From assembly GCF_030285665.1 (NCBI RefSeq), contig NZ_CP127295.1:496001-560000 (forward strand): 64,000 nt of DNA, in the 5' to 3' direction. The translations under genes were made by a program, and so were the position numbers. Below the pieces are notes generated by a model. The model made no database searches and was not told the DNA's origin. It saw only the letters and a program-made list of their open reading frames with translations. Source of the DNA: Amycolatopsis mongoliensis. GTDB taxonomy: Bacteria; Actinomycetota; Actinomycetes; Mycobacteriales; Pseudonocardiaceae. Of this stretch, positions 9,944 through 19,190 are shown in pieces; the stretch's first letter is position 1, and every line of letters begins with the position of its first letter.

Positions 9944-9979
9944 CCGGGCCTGTCGCCGGATCGCGGCGACAGGGCCCGG
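9944..9979. terminator. Bidirectional terminator, second hairpin
   Basis: A 15-bp stem with one bulged G, loop GATCG, core CCTGTCGCCG / CGGCGACAGG. Compared with the first hairpin, the AT pairs have become GC pairs on both arms, so pairing is conserved. It ends 2 bp from the stop of the minus-strand acyltransferase. Confidence 0.75.
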
Positions 9980-9980
9980 A

Positions 9981-10865
9981 TCACTTCGCGGGAGGCGAAG
10001 CCAAAGGGATCGGCTGGGGACGCGGGGTCCGCCGCCGCTGCTGGGCCGGGATCTTCACCGTCCCCAGCGCCGAATGCACCGACGCCTCGGCGAGAGCCGC
10101 CAGTTCACGCCGGTTCTCCGCACGACCCGGGGCGATCTCCGGGCAGATGTGGATCTCGAGCACCAGCCCGCGCAACGCCGAGACCCGGCGCAGGGACGCG
10201 ATCAGCGACTCCGGGCCGATGAACGCCGGGCGGCTCGTCTCGCGGCCGTCCGCGAGGCGGTACCTCAGCGCGATCGGGCGGACCGGCACACCGCCGTCGA
10301 TGGCCGCCTGGAACGTCGCCGTCGTGAAGCGGCCGGACGCCAGACCGCACCACGTGGTCCCCTCCGGGGTCACGCTCACCAGCGACCCCGTCCTCAGCGC
10401 ATCGGCCAGCGACGCCATCGTGGCCGGCAGCGTCGTCAGCCGCTCGCGGTCGAGGAAGATGCTGCCGCCGCGGCGGACCAGGCCGCCCAGCACCGGCCAG
10501 CCCGCGATCTCCTTCTTGGCCAGCGCGCGCATCGGCCGCAGCGCGTTGATCGCGACGATGTCCAGCCACGAGATGTGGTTGTTGACCACCAAAGCACCAC
10601 GACCGGCCGGTGCGGTCAGGAAGTCCTCACCGCCGTGGACGAGAAGCCGGACGCCGAACGCCCGCAGCACGCCGCGGAAGATCAGCCGGACCCGGCGCTC
10701 GCGGCCCCACGACACCAGCAGCAGGGGCGCCGTCAGCATTGCCGAAAAAACGACGAAGATCGCCGCGGTGACGCGCAGTACGCGCCGCGGAAAGCCGACC
10801 ACCGGGTCGCCGTCGGTCAAGCAGCCGTCGCCGCAGGGCGAGGTCGGCATCCAGGCGTGGCTCAT
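9981..10865 (-). CDS. olsA: Lysophospholipid (1-acylglycerol-3-P / lyso-ornithine lipid) acyltransferase
   Basis: 294 residues with a membrane segment at about 30-55 and the PlsC domain behind it. The HX4D motif is NNHISWLDI and the EGT motif is VTPEGTTW. Its ATG overlaps the upstream stop as ATGA, so it is translationally coupled to the OlsB-like gene. That pairing is the basis for proposing the second (O-acylation) step of ornithine-lipid synthesis. A general glycerophospholipid acyltransferase is the alternative. The position corresponds to Rv3026c in M. tuberculosis. Confidence 0.8.
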   Translation of the reverse strand: MSHAWMPTSPCGDGCLTDGDPVVGFPRRVLRVTAAIFVVFSAMLTAPLLLVSWGRERRVRLIFRGVLRAFGVRLLVHGGEDFLTAPAGRGALVVNNHISWLDIVAINALRPMRALAKKEIAGWPVLGGLVRRGGSIFLDRERLTTLPATMASLADALRTGSLVSVTPEGTTWCGLASGRFTTATFQAAIDGGVPVRPIALRYRLADGRETSRPAFIGPESLIASLRRVSALRGLVLEIHICPEIAPGRAENRRELAALAEASVHSALGTVKIPAQQRRRTPRPQPIPLASPPAK

Positions 10866-11644
10866 ACCTGGACCCCGAGGAAGAACTTCAGGTACCGCTC
10901 GTCGACGTTGTGCAGATCCAGCACGACGAAGAAGTCCGCGACACCGAAGGCGGCGTCGAGCGCGGGCGGTCCGTAGGCCTTGGCGCCGAGCCGGACGTAG
11001 CCCTTGATCAGCGGCGGCAGGACCGAGCGATCCGGGCGTTCGATCCCGGTGGCGTCCCACGGGATCAGCGGCGAGACACGCGTGGCCTCGTCCGAGTAGT
11101 GCTTGGTGCGCAGGACGTCCCAGACGCCGGCGGCGAACGAACCGCCGTCCACCAGCGGGACCGACGCGCAGCCGGCGAGGTAGCGGTGGCCGGACAGCAG
11201 CATGTAGCGGGCGATCCCGGCCCAGACCAGGCTGACGACGGCGCCACTGCGGTGGTCCGGGTGCACGCACGACCGGCCGGTTTCGACCAGGGACGGCCGC
11301 AGCCCGTCGAGCGCGCTCAGATCGAACTCGCTGTCGGCGTAGAGCTTCCCGGCCACGGCGGCGCGATCGGGCGGCAGCATCCGGTAGCAGCCGACGATCT
11401 CGCCCGTGTTGTCGTCGCGGACCACGAGGTGGTCGCAGAATTCGTCGAACTCGTCGACGTCGAGACCGGCGATCGGCGAGTGCAGCCGCGCGCCCATCTC
11501 CTCGGCGAAAACCCGGTGGCGGAGCTTCTGTGCGGCGACCACTTCTTCGTTCGCGTGGGCGACGAGGAGGGAGTACCGGGGAGCGTCCGCGGGGAGGTCG
11601 GCACCCGCCTGATCAGTGCTGACGAGGAGCTGTGACGTCGTCAT
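10862..11644 (-). CDS. olsB: OlsB-like GNAT acyltransferase (ornithine lipid N-acylation)
   Basis: 260 residues from ATG 11644; a TTG two codons upstream is less likely. It has the acyl-ACP-type GNAT fold seen in OlsB and autoinducer synthases: RHRVFAEEMGA, VVRDDNTGEIVGCYRML, ETGRSCVHPDHRSG. OlsB transfers 3-hydroxyacyl groups to ornithine. The partner acyltransferase starts within its stop codon. The order next to etfA/B and iscS/mnmA matches Rv3027c-Rv3026c. The exact lipid made is inferred. Confidence 0.78.
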   Translation of the reverse strand: MTTSQLLVSTDQAGADLPADAPRYSLLVAHANEEVVAAQKLRHRVFAEEMGARLHSPIAGLDVDEFDEFCDHLVVRDDNTGEIVGCYRMLPPDRAAVAGKLYADSEFDLSALDGLRPSLVETGRSCVHPDHRSGAVVSLVWAGIARYMLLSGHRYLAGCASVPLVDGGSFAAGVWDVLRTKHYSDEATRVSPLIPWDATGIERPDRSVLPPLIKGYVRLGAKAYGPPALDAAFGVADFFVVLDLHNVDERYLKFFLGVQV

Positions 11645-11756
11645 GGTCAAGGTGTACCTGCGCGTTGGAAGCCGCGGAGAGTGCCATCCGATGACCGATT
11701 AGTGCACGTTCAGTTAATTGCGGGTTCTCAGGCTTCTCTCAGGTCCCGAAAACGCA

Positions 11757-11792
11757 CGAAGGGCCTTCCAGGTGATCCCGGAAGGCCCTTCG
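11757..11792 (-). terminator. Terminator of etfBA
   Basis: A perfect 13-bp stem (CGAAGGGCCTTCC / GGAAGGCCCTTCG) with a 10-nt loop, 9 bp beyond the etfA stop. The remaining 112 bp up to the olsB start is comparatively A/T-rich (CAGTTAATTG) and probably holds the olsB promoter. Confidence 0.8.
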
Positions 11793-11801
11793 GAGCAATG
11801 G

Positions 11802-12764
11802 TCAGCCCTTGCGCTTCTCGACCGCTTCGGTCAGCTGCGGCGCGACGTTGAACAGGTCGCCGACGATGCCGAAGTCGGCGATCTCGAAGATCGGCGCCTC
11901 CGGGTCCTTGTTGACGGCGATGATCGTCTTCGACGTCTGCATGCCGGCGCGGTGCTGGATCGCGCCGGAGATGCCGAGCGCGATGTACAGCTGCGGCGAC
12001 ACGGTCTTGCCGGTCTGGCCCACCTGGAACTGCGCCGGGTAGTAGCCGGAGTCGACCGCGGCACGCGACGCGCCGACAGCCGCGCCGAGCGAGTCGGCCA
12101 GCTTCTCGACGACGTCGAACTTCTCCGCCGAGCCGACACCGCGGCCACCGGAGACCACGATCGAGGCCTCGGTCAGCTCCGGACGGTCACCGCCGGTCAC
12201 CGGCTCGACGCCGGTGATCTTGGTGGCCTTCGCCGCGTCGGTGGCGGGGATCTCGACGGTCTCCTCGGCCGCCGCACCCTCGGCCGGCTCGGCCTCGACC
12301 GCGCCCGGGCGGATGGAGACGACGACCGGCGCACCCTTGGTGGACTTCGACTTCACCGAGAACGCGCCACCGAAGATCGACTGGTCGATCACGCCGTCGC
12401 CGTTGACGCCCACGGCGTCGTAGATCAGGCCGGAGCCCAGGCGCACGGCCAGGCGGGCGGCGACCTCCTTGCCCTCACCGCTGGCGGTGACGAGCACGGC
12501 GGCCGGGGACACCTGCTGCGCCAGCGCGGCGAGCACGTCCACCTTCGGCGTGACCAGGTAGTTCGCGGCGTCGTCACCTTCGGCGACATACACCTTGGCG
12601 GCGCCGTGGGAAGCCAGCGCCTGCTTCGCCTTGGCGGCGGTCCCGGTCGGGCCGACGACGACGGCCGACGGCTCTCCGAGCGCACGGGCCGCGGTCAGCA
12701 GCTCGAGCGTGACCTTCTTGACCTCACCGTCGACGTGGTCGACGAGGACGAGTACTTCAGCCAT
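11802..12764 (-). CDS. etfA: Electron transfer flavoprotein alpha subunit
   Basis: 320 residues from ATG 12764, preceded by GAGGAGGAAC. The N-terminal domain starts [14 protein letters not shown]. The FAD-binding C-terminal domain carries [25 protein letters not shown] and [10 protein letters not shown]. It accepts electrons from acyl-CoA and related dehydrogenases with EtfB and passes them to the quinone pool. It lies 28 bp after etfB in one operon. It corresponds to fixB (Rv3028c) in Mycobacterium. Confidence 0.96.
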   Translation of the reverse strand: MAEVLVLVDHVDGEVKKVTLELLTAARALGEPSAVVVGPTGTAAKAKQALASHGAAKVYVAEGDDAANYLVTPKVDVLAALAQQVSPAAVLVTASGEGKEVAARLAVRLGSGLIYDAVGVNGDGVIDQSIFGGAFSVKSKSTKGAPVVVSIRPGAVEAEPAEGAAAEETVEIPATDAAKATKITGVEPVTGGDRPELTEASIVVSGGRGVGSAEKFDVVEKLADSLGAAVGASRAAVDSGYYPAQFQVGQTGKTVSPQLYIALGISGAIQHRAGMQTSKTIIAVNKDPEAPIFEIADFGIVGDLFNVAPQLTEAVEKRKG

Positions 12765-12792
12765 GTTCTTGTTCCTCCTCGAAGAGCCGTTG

Positions 12793-13578
12793 TCAGATGA
12801 GCTTCTGGCCGACCAGGTACTCGGCGACCTTGGTGCCGCCGTCACCCTCGTCCTCGACCTTCTCACCGGCGGTGCGCGGCGGCTTCGGCGAGGATTCGAT
12901 CACGGCGGACCACGCGTTGCCGAGGCCGACCTCGCCCGCGTCGACGCCCAGGTCGGCGATGGTGAACGTCTCGACCGGCTTCTTCTTCGCGGCCATGATG
13001 CCCTTGAACGACGGGTAGCGCGGCTCGTTGATCTTCTCGCCGACGCTGACCACGGCGGGCAGGGTCGCCTCGAGGCGGGCGAGGCCGTCCTCGGTCTCGC
13101 GGACCGCCTTGATGGTCTTGCCGTCGACCGTCACCTCACGCGCGTAGGTGACCTGCGGCAGCCCGAGCAGCTCGGCGAGGATCGCGGGGACGGCGCCACC
13201 GCGGCCGTCGGAGGACTCGTTGCCGGCGATGATCAGGTCGTAGCCTTCGACCTTCGAGATCGCGGCGGCGAGCACCTTGGCGGTGGCGATCGCGTCGGAA
13301 CCGTGCAGCGCCTCGTCGGAGACGTGGATGGCCTTGTCGGCGCCCATGGACAGCGCCTTGCGGATGGCGTCGGTCGCGCGGTCCGGGCCCACCGAGATCA
13401 CGGTGACCTCGCCCTCGCCGGCCTCCTTGATCTTCAACGCCTCTTCGACGGCCTTCTCGTTGATCTCGTCGAGCACGGCGTCGGCGGATTCACGGTCAAG
13501 GGTGTGGTCGGTCCCGTTGAGCTTCCGCTCCGAGTAGGTGTCCGGTACCTGCTTGACCAGGACAACGATGTTCGTCAT
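12793..13578 (-). CDS. etfB: Electron transfer flavoprotein beta subunit
   Basis: 261 residues from ATG 13578. It starts NIVVLVKQVPDTYSERKLNG, with the AMP-binding face (IIAGNESSDGRGGAVP) and the ETF-beta signature region around VTVDGKTIKAVRETEDG. It is the first gene of the etfBA operon; 242 bp without genes separate it from the divergent degV-type gene and should hold both promoters. It is equivalent to fixA (Rv3029c). Confidence 0.96.
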   Translation of the reverse strand: MTNIVVLVKQVPDTYSERKLNGTDHTLDRESADAVLDEINEKAVEEALKIKEAGEGEVTVISVGPDRATDAIRKALSMGADKAIHVSDEALHGSDAIATAKVLAAAISKVEGYDLIIAGNESSDGRGGAVPAILAELLGLPQVTYAREVTVDGKTIKAVRETEDGLARLEATLPAVVSVGEKINEPRYPSFKGIMAAKKKPVETFTIADLGVDAGEVGLGNAWSAVIESSPKPPRTAGEKVEDEGDGGTKVAEYLVGQKLI

Positions 13579-13820
13579 GGGTCTGCTTCGACCTCCCGGT
13601 TGTGCCCCGCGGACGACCACGGGTCAGTGCTCTACTGGCCGGTAGATTAGGCCCAATCGGCGCGCCGGACCCGTCGAGGTGACGCCATTCACCTGGATGC
13701 GCAATCTAATGGGACCATCGTCCCGGTAGTCGACCGGTTACCCCTCCTGAACTGCCGTTCGTCCAATCGGACCAACCACGGCCTACTCGCAGTGGGTGTC
13801 AGCGGTTAACCTCCCCCACC

Positions 13821-14666
13821 ATGCCCGCGCGCATCGCCGTCATCACCGACTCGAGCTCCTGCCTGCCCGACCTCGTCGCCGCCCGCTGGGCCATCGGAGT
13901 CGTCCAGATCCAGCTGAACCTGGGTGGTCACTTCGACGACGAAAACCGCTTCGAGCGCGGCGAGGTGATCGACGCCATGAGAGAAGGGCACGTCATCACC
14001 ACTTCGCCCCCGGATCCGGGGGCGTTCTTCTGGACCTACCAGGAAGCGGCCGCCTCGGGCGCGACCGCCATCGTCAGCATCCACATCTCCGGCCGCATGT
14101 CCGACACCGTCCGCGCGGCCCGGGAGGCCGCCCAGCAGGTCCGCATCCCGGTGCACGTCCTGGACAGCCGCACCACCGGGATGAGCCTCGGCTTCGCCGC
14201 GGTGTCGGCGGCCCGCGCCGCCGCGGCGGGCGCGGACGCCGGCCGCGTCATCGAAGCCGCCGAACGCCGGTGCTTCACCAGCACCGAGTTCATCTACGTC
14301 GACACGCTGGAGTACCTCCGCCGGGGCGGGCGGATCGGCGCCGCGCAGGCGATGCTCGGGACCGCGTTCTCGATCAAGCCGCTGCTCACGGTCAAGAACG
14401 GCGAGGTCGCGCCGCTGGCCCGCGTCCCCGGCACGCGCCGGGCGCTGGCCAAGATGGTCGACCTCGCGGTCAAGAAGTCCGGCGGCTTCCGCGCCGACAT
14501 CGCTGTGACCCGGTTCGGCGCGAGCGACCACGAACTCGAGATCGGCCGGCAGATCGAACGCCGGGTGCCGGCGATGGCCGAGAGCATGGTCGTCGAAGCG
14601 AGCACGGTCATCGGCGCGCACCTCGGCCCGGGCGCGCTCGGCATCACGGTGTCACCGGTGTACTGA
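13821..14666 (+). CDS. DegV family protein (fatty-acid binding)
   Basis: 281 residues covering the whole DegV fold: ITDSSSCLPDL at the N-terminus, TSPPDPGAF, ISGRMSDTVRAA, LDSRTTGMSLG and the C-terminal GPGALGITV. DegV proteins bind a fatty acid and, in Firmicutes, serve as FakB subunits. No FakA-type kinase is seen here. Its 3' end overlaps the convergent membrane gene by 23 bp. Confidence 0.92.
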   Translation: MPARIAVITDSSSCLPDLVAARWAIGVVQIQLNLGGHFDDENRFERGEVIDAMREGHVITTSPPDPGAFFWTYQEAAASGATAIVSIHISGRMSDTVRAAREAAQQVRIPVHVLDSRTTGMSLGFAAVSAARAAAAGADAGRVIEAAERRCFTSTEFIYVDTLEYLRRGGRIGAAQAMLGTAFSIKPLLTVKNGEVAPLARVPGTRRALAKMVDLAVKKSGGFRADIAVTRFGASDHELEIGRQIERRVPAMAESMVVEASTVIGAHLGPGALGITVSPVY

Positions 14667-15069
14667 CCCGGCGGCCGGGGATCGCCAGCAGCACGAGCGG
14701 CACCAGCACGGTGAGTCCCGTCAACGCGATGATGAGCACCTGGTCGATCGTCTCGAAATGCGACACGTGCCCGAGGTGGTAGGCGAAGTGCGGAACGCTG
14801 TAGAGCAGCGCCGCCACCGAGGCCAGCCGGGCCACGGCTGTGGTGCCGATCACGGCGGCGCCGATCAGCATCGCCGCGAGCGCCAGGTTGAGGCCGCCGA
14901 AGTCGCGCAGGAGGTGCTCGTTGAAGGGGCCGTCCATCGAGACCCAGCCCGTGCGGACGCCGGGAAAGTCCTGGTAGAAGCCGGTTGGCGTGATCAGTGG
15001 CCACAGTCCGATCGGGACCTCGACCAGGCCGAAGAGGACGAGCAGTATGCGGGTCGTTGTTCGTTGCAT
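14644..15069 (-). CDS. Small integral membrane protein (DUF4345-like)
   Basis: 141 residues from ATG 15069. Four hydrophobic segments (LLVLFGLVEVPIGLWPL; LNLALAAMLIGAAVIG; VARLASVAALLYSVPHF; VLIIALTGLTVLVPLVLLA) and a short cytoplasmic tail. No catalytic residues are visible. It overlaps the end of the DegV gene tail to tail and is divergent from the methyltransferase. Confidence 0.7.
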   Translation of the reverse strand: MQRTTTRILLVLFGLVEVPIGLWPLITPTGFYQDFPGVRTGWVSMDGPFNEHLLRDFGGLNLALAAMLIGAAVIGTTAVARLASVAALLYSVPHFAYHLGHVSHFETIDQVLIIALTGLTVLVPLVLLAIPGRRVSTPVTP

Positions 15070-15122
15070 GACCACGGAACGAGACGGCCGGGCCGGACGT
15101 GACACCCGCTAGGGTCGCGGAG

Positions 15123-15896
15123 GTGACCACCCCAGCCACCCGGGCCGAGGCGCTGCACCTGACCGGCGAACGGACCGTCCCCGGCATCGCCGAGGAGAAC
15201 TACTGGTTCCGCCGCCACGAGGCCGCCTACCTCGCCCTGCTCCCCCACTGCGCGGACGCGACGGTCCTCGAAGCCGGCTGCGGCGAGGGCTACGGCGCGA
15301 GTCTCCTCGCGACCACGGCCCGCCGGGTGCTCGCGCTGGACTACGACGTGCCGACGACCGAGCACGTCGCCCGCCGCTACCCCGAACTCGCCGTCGCGCG
15401 GGCGAACCTGGCGTTCCTGCCGGTACGCGACGGCGCTGTCGACGTCGTGGCCAATTTTCAGGTCATCGAGCACCTGTGGGACCAGTCAGGGTTCCTCGCC
15501 GAGTGTCGCAGGGTGTTGTCGCCGGGAGGAAAACTACTGGTCACGACCCCGAACCGACTGACCTTCACCCCGGACAGCGACACGCCGCTGAATCCGTTCC
15601 ACACCCGTGAGCTGGCGCCGGCCGAGCTGGCCGGGCTGCTCGCCGACGCCGGTTTCGAGGTCGAGACGGTGCACGGCCTGCACCACGGCGAGGCCGTGCG
15701 GGCGCTCGACGAGCGGTACGGCGGGTCGATCATCGACGCCCAGCTCGGCGTCGTCATGGGCTCGCTCCCCGGCCAGGCCGTCTGGCCGTCGGCGCTGCTG
15801 GCCGACGTCGCCGCGATCGAGGCCACGGGCTTCGAAATCCACGGCGACGACCTCGACGCGAGCCTCGACCTGGTCGCTGTGGCGGTGCGCCGATGA
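15123..15896 (+). CDS. SAM-dependent methyltransferase (Rv3030-type)
   Basis: 257 residues from GTG 15123; TAGGGT lies 7 nt before it (leaderless type) and the GTG at 15099 is less likely. Class I Rossmann motif I is VLEAGCGEGYG, with ALDYD at motif II and VVANFQVIEHL at motif IV. Next to a GH57 enzyme, with a GT4 gene further on, it matches Rv3030, which is linked to methylglucose lipopolysaccharide in mycobacteria. Sugar O-methylation is therefore the best guess. Its stop overlaps the next start (ATGA). Confidence 0.85.
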   Translation: MTTPATRAEALHLTGERTVPGIAEENYWFRRHEAAYLALLPHCADATVLEAGCGEGYGASLLATTARRVLALDYDVPTTEHVARRYPELAVARANLAFLPVRDGAVDVVANFQVIEHLWDQSGFLAECRRVLSPGGKLLVTTPNRLTFTPDSDTPLNPFHTRELAPAELAGLLADAGFEVETVHGLHHGEAVRALDERYGGSIIDAQLGVVMGSLPGQAVWPSALLADVAAIEATGFEIHGDDLDASLDLVAVAVRR

Positions 15897-17398
15897 ACGA
15901 AGGCACTTTTTGCCTCGTCTTGCACAGCCACCTGCCGTGGCTGCCGCACCACGGGAGCTGGCCGGTCGGCGAGGAATGGCTCTACCAGGCGTGGGCGCAC
16001 TCGTACCTGCCGATGGTCGACCTGCTGGAGCGGCTCGCCGACGAAGGCCGCCGCGACGTGCTCACGCTCGGCGTGACGCCGGTGCTCGCCGCGCAGCTCG
16101 ACGACCCGTACAGCATCCGCGCGTTCCACGACTGGCTCGGCCACTGGCAGCTGAGCGCCCAGCACGCGTCGACGTTGTGGCGGGGCGACCCGGTCCTGCG
16201 CGAGCTCGCGGCGGCCGAACACCGGACCGCGGTCCGCGCGGCCGAGGAGCTGGGCACCCGCTGGCGGCACGGCTTCTCCCCCATCCTTCGTTCCTTGGTC
16301 GACAACTCGACGATCGAGCTGCTCGGCGGGCCACTGGCCCACCCGTTCCAGCCGCTGCTGGACCCGCGGGTGCGCGAGTTCGCGCTGAACGCCGGCCTCG
16401 ACGACACGGCGCTGCGGCTCGGGTCGCGGCCCGAGGGGATTTGGGCGCCGGAGTGCGGCTACGCGCCTGGTATGGAAAACGACTACGCGGCCGCCGGCGT
16501 GCGGCGGTTCATGGTCGACGGGCCGTCGCTGCGCGGTGACACCTGGGCCGCGCGGCCGGTCGGCGACAGCGACGTCGTCGCCTTCGGGCGGGACCTCGAG
16601 GTCACCTACCGCGTGTGGTCGCCGAAGGCCGGCTACCCCGGCCACGCCGCTTACCGCGACTTCCATACCTGGGCGCACGAGGTCGGCCTCAAGGCGTCGC
16701 GTGTCACCGGGAAGACGGTCGAGCCGCCGGACAAGGCGCCGTACGACCCGTCGCTGGCCGCGGACGTGCTGGGACTGCACGTCAAGGACTTCGTCGACAC
16801 CGTGGTGACGCGGCTGCGTTCATTGAAGAAGCACCACGGGCGTGAGGCGCTCGTGGTCGCCGCTTACGACACGGAGCTGTTCGGACACTGGTGGCACGAA
16901 GGGCCGGCCTGGCTGGAGGGCGTGCTGCGCGCGCTGCCCGAGGCGGGCGTCCGGGTGACGACGTTGAAGGGCGCCCTCGACGCCGGGCTCGTCGGCGAAC
17001 CGATCGCGCTGCCCGCGTCATCGTGGGGCTCGGGCAAGGACTGGCGCGTCTGGGACGGCGAGCAGGTCAAGGACATGGTCGACGCCAACACGGCACTGCA
17101 GGAACGGCTCCTGTCGCTCGTTGCCGGATTACCGACCACGGCCCGGGACACCGTCGCCGACCAGGCCGCGGCCGAGGCGATGCTGGCGCTGGAGAGCGAC
17201 TGGGCGTTCATGGTCACCAAGGACTCCGCCGCGGACTACGCGCGTCGCCGCGCGGCGGTACACACCGAGCGCTTCGACGCCTTGGCCGGCTTGCTGCGAC
17301 GCGGCGACCGCGCTCGGGCCGAGGAGCTGGCGGCCGCCTATCGCGCCGACGACGGACCGTTCGGGCACCTCGACGCCCGGACGCTGAAGCACGACTGA
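15893..17398 (+). CDS. GH57 glycoside hydrolase / alpha-glucan branching enzyme
   Basis: 501 residues. The family 57 barrel begins FCLVLHSHLPW. The nucleophile is E187 (IWAPECGYAPG) and the acid/base is D326 (AAYDTELFGHWW). It is followed by the DUF1957-type helical domain found in bacterial branching enzymes (to about 500). The ATGA overlap with the methyltransferase implies coupling. Corresponds to Rv3031. It would branch or trim the alpha-1,4-glucan made by the GT4 enzyme at 22.3 kb. Confidence 0.9.
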   Translation: MNEGTFCLVLHSHLPWLPHHGSWPVGEEWLYQAWAHSYLPMVDLLERLADEGRRDVLTLGVTPVLAAQLDDPYSIRAFHDWLGHWQLSAQHASTLWRGDPVLRELAAAEHRTAVRAAEELGTRWRHGFSPILRSLVDNSTIELLGGPLAHPFQPLLDPRVREFALNAGLDDTALRLGSRPEGIWAPECGYAPGMENDYAAAGVRRFMVDGPSLRGDTWAARPVGDSDVVAFGRDLEVTYRVWSPKAGYPGHAAYRDFHTWAHEVGLKASRVTGKTVEPPDKAPYDPSLAADVLGLHVKDFVDTVVTRLRSLKKHHGREALVVAAYDTELFGHWWHEGPAWLEGVLRALPEAGVRVTTLKGALDAGLVGEPIALPASSWGSGKDWRVWDGEQVKDMVDANTALQERLLSLVAGLPTTARDTVADQAAAEAMLALESDWAFMVTKDSAADYARRRAAVHTERFDALAGLLRRGDRARAEELAAAYRADDGPFGHLDARTLKHD

Positions 17399-17407
17399 AA
17401 GGGACTC

Positions 17408-17896
17408 ATGGGGATCCACGAAATTCCGGTCAAGACGCTCGACGGACAGGAGAGCTCGCTGGGCTCGCTCGCGGGCAAAGCACTGCTCGTGGTCAACGTC
17501 GCGTCGAAGTGCGGCCTGACCCCGCAGTACTCGGGCCTCGAGCGGCTGCAGGAGCGCTTCGGCGGCCAGGGCTTCTCCGTCGTCGGTTTTCCGTGCAACC
17601 AGTTCGCGGGGCAGGAGCCGGGCAGCGCTGAAGAGATCCAGACGTTCTGCTCGACGACCTACGGCGTCACCTTCCCGCTGTTCGAGAAGATCGACGTCAA
17701 CGGCGATGGCCGGCACCCGCTGTACGCGGAGTTGACCAAGACGGCCGACACCGACGGTGACTCCGGCGACGTCCAGTGGAACTTCGAGAAGTTCCTGGTT
17801 GGCGCTGACGGCGAGGTCCTGGCGCGGTTCCGGCCGCGGACCGAGCCCGAGGACGACCAGGTCGTCAAGGCGATCGAGGCCGCCCTGCCGGCGTGA
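17408..17896 (+). CDS. Glutathione peroxidase-family thiol peroxidase
   Basis: 162 residues. The catalytic cysteine is C35 (NVASKCGLT), with Q65 in GFPCNQF and W124 in VQWNFEKF; C81 (TFCSTTYG) is a likely resolving cysteine. A Cys-type enzyme of this kind normally uses thioredoxin rather than glutathione, which suits a mycothiol-producing actinomycete. It lies 9 bp after the GH57 gene with GAAAGGG before the ATG, so it is co-transcribed with it. Confidence 0.93.
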   Translation: MGIHEIPVKTLDGQESSLGSLAGKALLVVNVASKCGLTPQYSGLERLQERFGGQGFSVVGFPCNQFAGQEPGSAEEIQTFCSTTYGVTFPLFEKIDVNGDGRHPLYAELTKTADTDGDSGDVQWNFEKFLVGADGEVLARFRPRTEPEDDQVVKAIEAALPA

Positions 17897-17908
17897 GACG
17901 ACCGGTGT

Positions 17909-17932
17909 CGCGCCGGGTCTCGGCCCGGCGCG
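17909..17932. terminator. Convergent-gene terminator hairpin
   Basis: A 9-bp perfect stem, CGCGCCGGG / CCCGGCGCG, with a 6-nt loop, in the 42-bp gap between the peroxidase and the dioxygenase reading towards it. Confidence 0.6.
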
Positions 17933-17938
17933 GCGCGG

Positions 17939-19168
17939 TCACAGGCCGAGCTGCTCGCGCCCGACCGCGTTGAGGTCGTCGATCGTGGCCCGGCCGGTCC
18001 AGTTCACTTCGTAGTCTTCGGGCGCGAAGTCGCCAGGACTCGCACCGGTCAGGAAGGCGCGGCCGCACTTCTCGGCGTAGGCCGCGTTCTTCGGGCAATG
18101 CGGGCTCGCCGGGATGTACATGACGTTGCCCCAGCGGTCCGGGTTGGTGCCGTCGGCGACCGCGTGGACGACGTCGCCGTGCCACCAGACCGTGTCGCCC
18201 GGCTCGATCGCGGGGATCGAGGTCAGCGCGGGCAGCAGGTCGTCGTGGTACTTGTCGCTGACCGGCAGGGCCTGGCCGTTGGCGGCGCCGCAGAGGTCGT
18301 CGTCGGGGATGTCGTCCTGCAGCGCGCGGAGCAGCACATACGTGATCGCCGACGGGATCGGCACGACGTGCAGCACGCCGTCGCCCTGGTGCATTTCCGA
18401 CAATGCCGTCCAGCCTTGGAAGGTGCGGAAGGCCGAGCACATGACCGTCGACGGGTATTCGTCGACTTCGGTGCGGTAGGCGCCGTCCCACGGGTCGTAC
18501 TGTTGCCAGTTTCCGGCGAAAACGTGGCGGAAGACCTGCTGGTAGACGGGCAGCAGCCAGCGTTCGACCGAGCCGGAGTCGGTGTGGGCGGACAGGCCGA
18601 GCGACGCCGAGCCGGGCGGGCGCCGGCGGATGCGGTCGGGGTAGGCCGTGTCGCGATCGGGGTCGAACCAGACGCGGCCCTCGGACTCTTGCCGCCAGAA
18701 GGAGTTGAGGAACCGCCGGACGGCGACCATGTGCTCGTGCTGCCGGGCCTGGATCTGCGGCTTCGACCAGTACACCGGGTAGATCTGCGGCTGGCTCGAC
18801 GCGAGGCCGGCGAAGACGTCGTCGGCCGGGCCCTGGTACGTCCCGGCGAAGTCGTTGTCGGCGAGGTACGCGGCCAACTCGGCGTCCCAGGCTTCGGCCG
18901 TTTCGCGCGCGAAGGTGCCCTTGACGACGGCGCAGCCGCGGCGCCGGACAGCGTCGAGCGTGCGCTGCGGCACGGTCCCGGCGGCGATGTCGCGGTAGCG
19001 GACCACGGGGAAGGCGTCCGGGTCGGCGGCGACGGCGTCGACCTCCCGGCGCATTGCATCGCGGACCTCGGCGAACGCGCCGGCGACGTCGCCGATCCGG
19101 GCGCGCAGTTCGCGTTTGGTCCCCGAGATGGCTTCGGACATGTTCGCGGGCAGCTCTGTGGTCGTCAT
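17939..19168 (-). CDS. YbiU-type (DUF1479) Fe(II)/2-oxoglutarate dioxygenase-like protein
   Basis: 409 residues from ATG 19168 with GCGAGGACA before it. The jelly-roll metal triad is plausible: H-x-D in LSAHTDSGSVERW and the distal H in WWHGDVVHAV. The central block FAGNWQQYDPWDG and the cysteine-containing MCSAFRTFQGW are typical of DUF1479. The substrate is unknown. It is divergent from a ROK regulator with 89 bp between starts, so regulation by that protein is likely. Confidence 0.8.
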   Translation of the reverse strand: MTTTELPANMSEAISGTKRELRARIGDVAGAFAEVRDAMRREVDAVAADPDAFPVVRYRDIAAGTVPQRTLDAVRRRGCAVVKGTFARETAEAWDAELAAYLADNDFAGTYQGPADDVFAGLASSQPQIYPVYWSKPQIQARQHEHMVAVRRFLNSFWRQESEGRVWFDPDRDTAYPDRIRRRPPGSASLGLSAHTDSGSVERWLLPVYQQVFRHVFAGNWQQYDPWDGAYRTEVDEYPSTVMCSAFRTFQGWTALSEMHQGDGVLHVVPIPSAITYVLLRALQDDIPDDDLCGAANGQALPVSDKYHDDLLPALTSIPAIEPGDTVWWHGDVVHAVADGTNPDRWGNVMYIPASPHCPKNAAYAEKCGRAFLTGASPGDFAPEDYEVNWTGRATIDDLNAVGREQLGL

Positions 19169-19190
19169 CGGTGTCCTCGCGATCTTTTGA

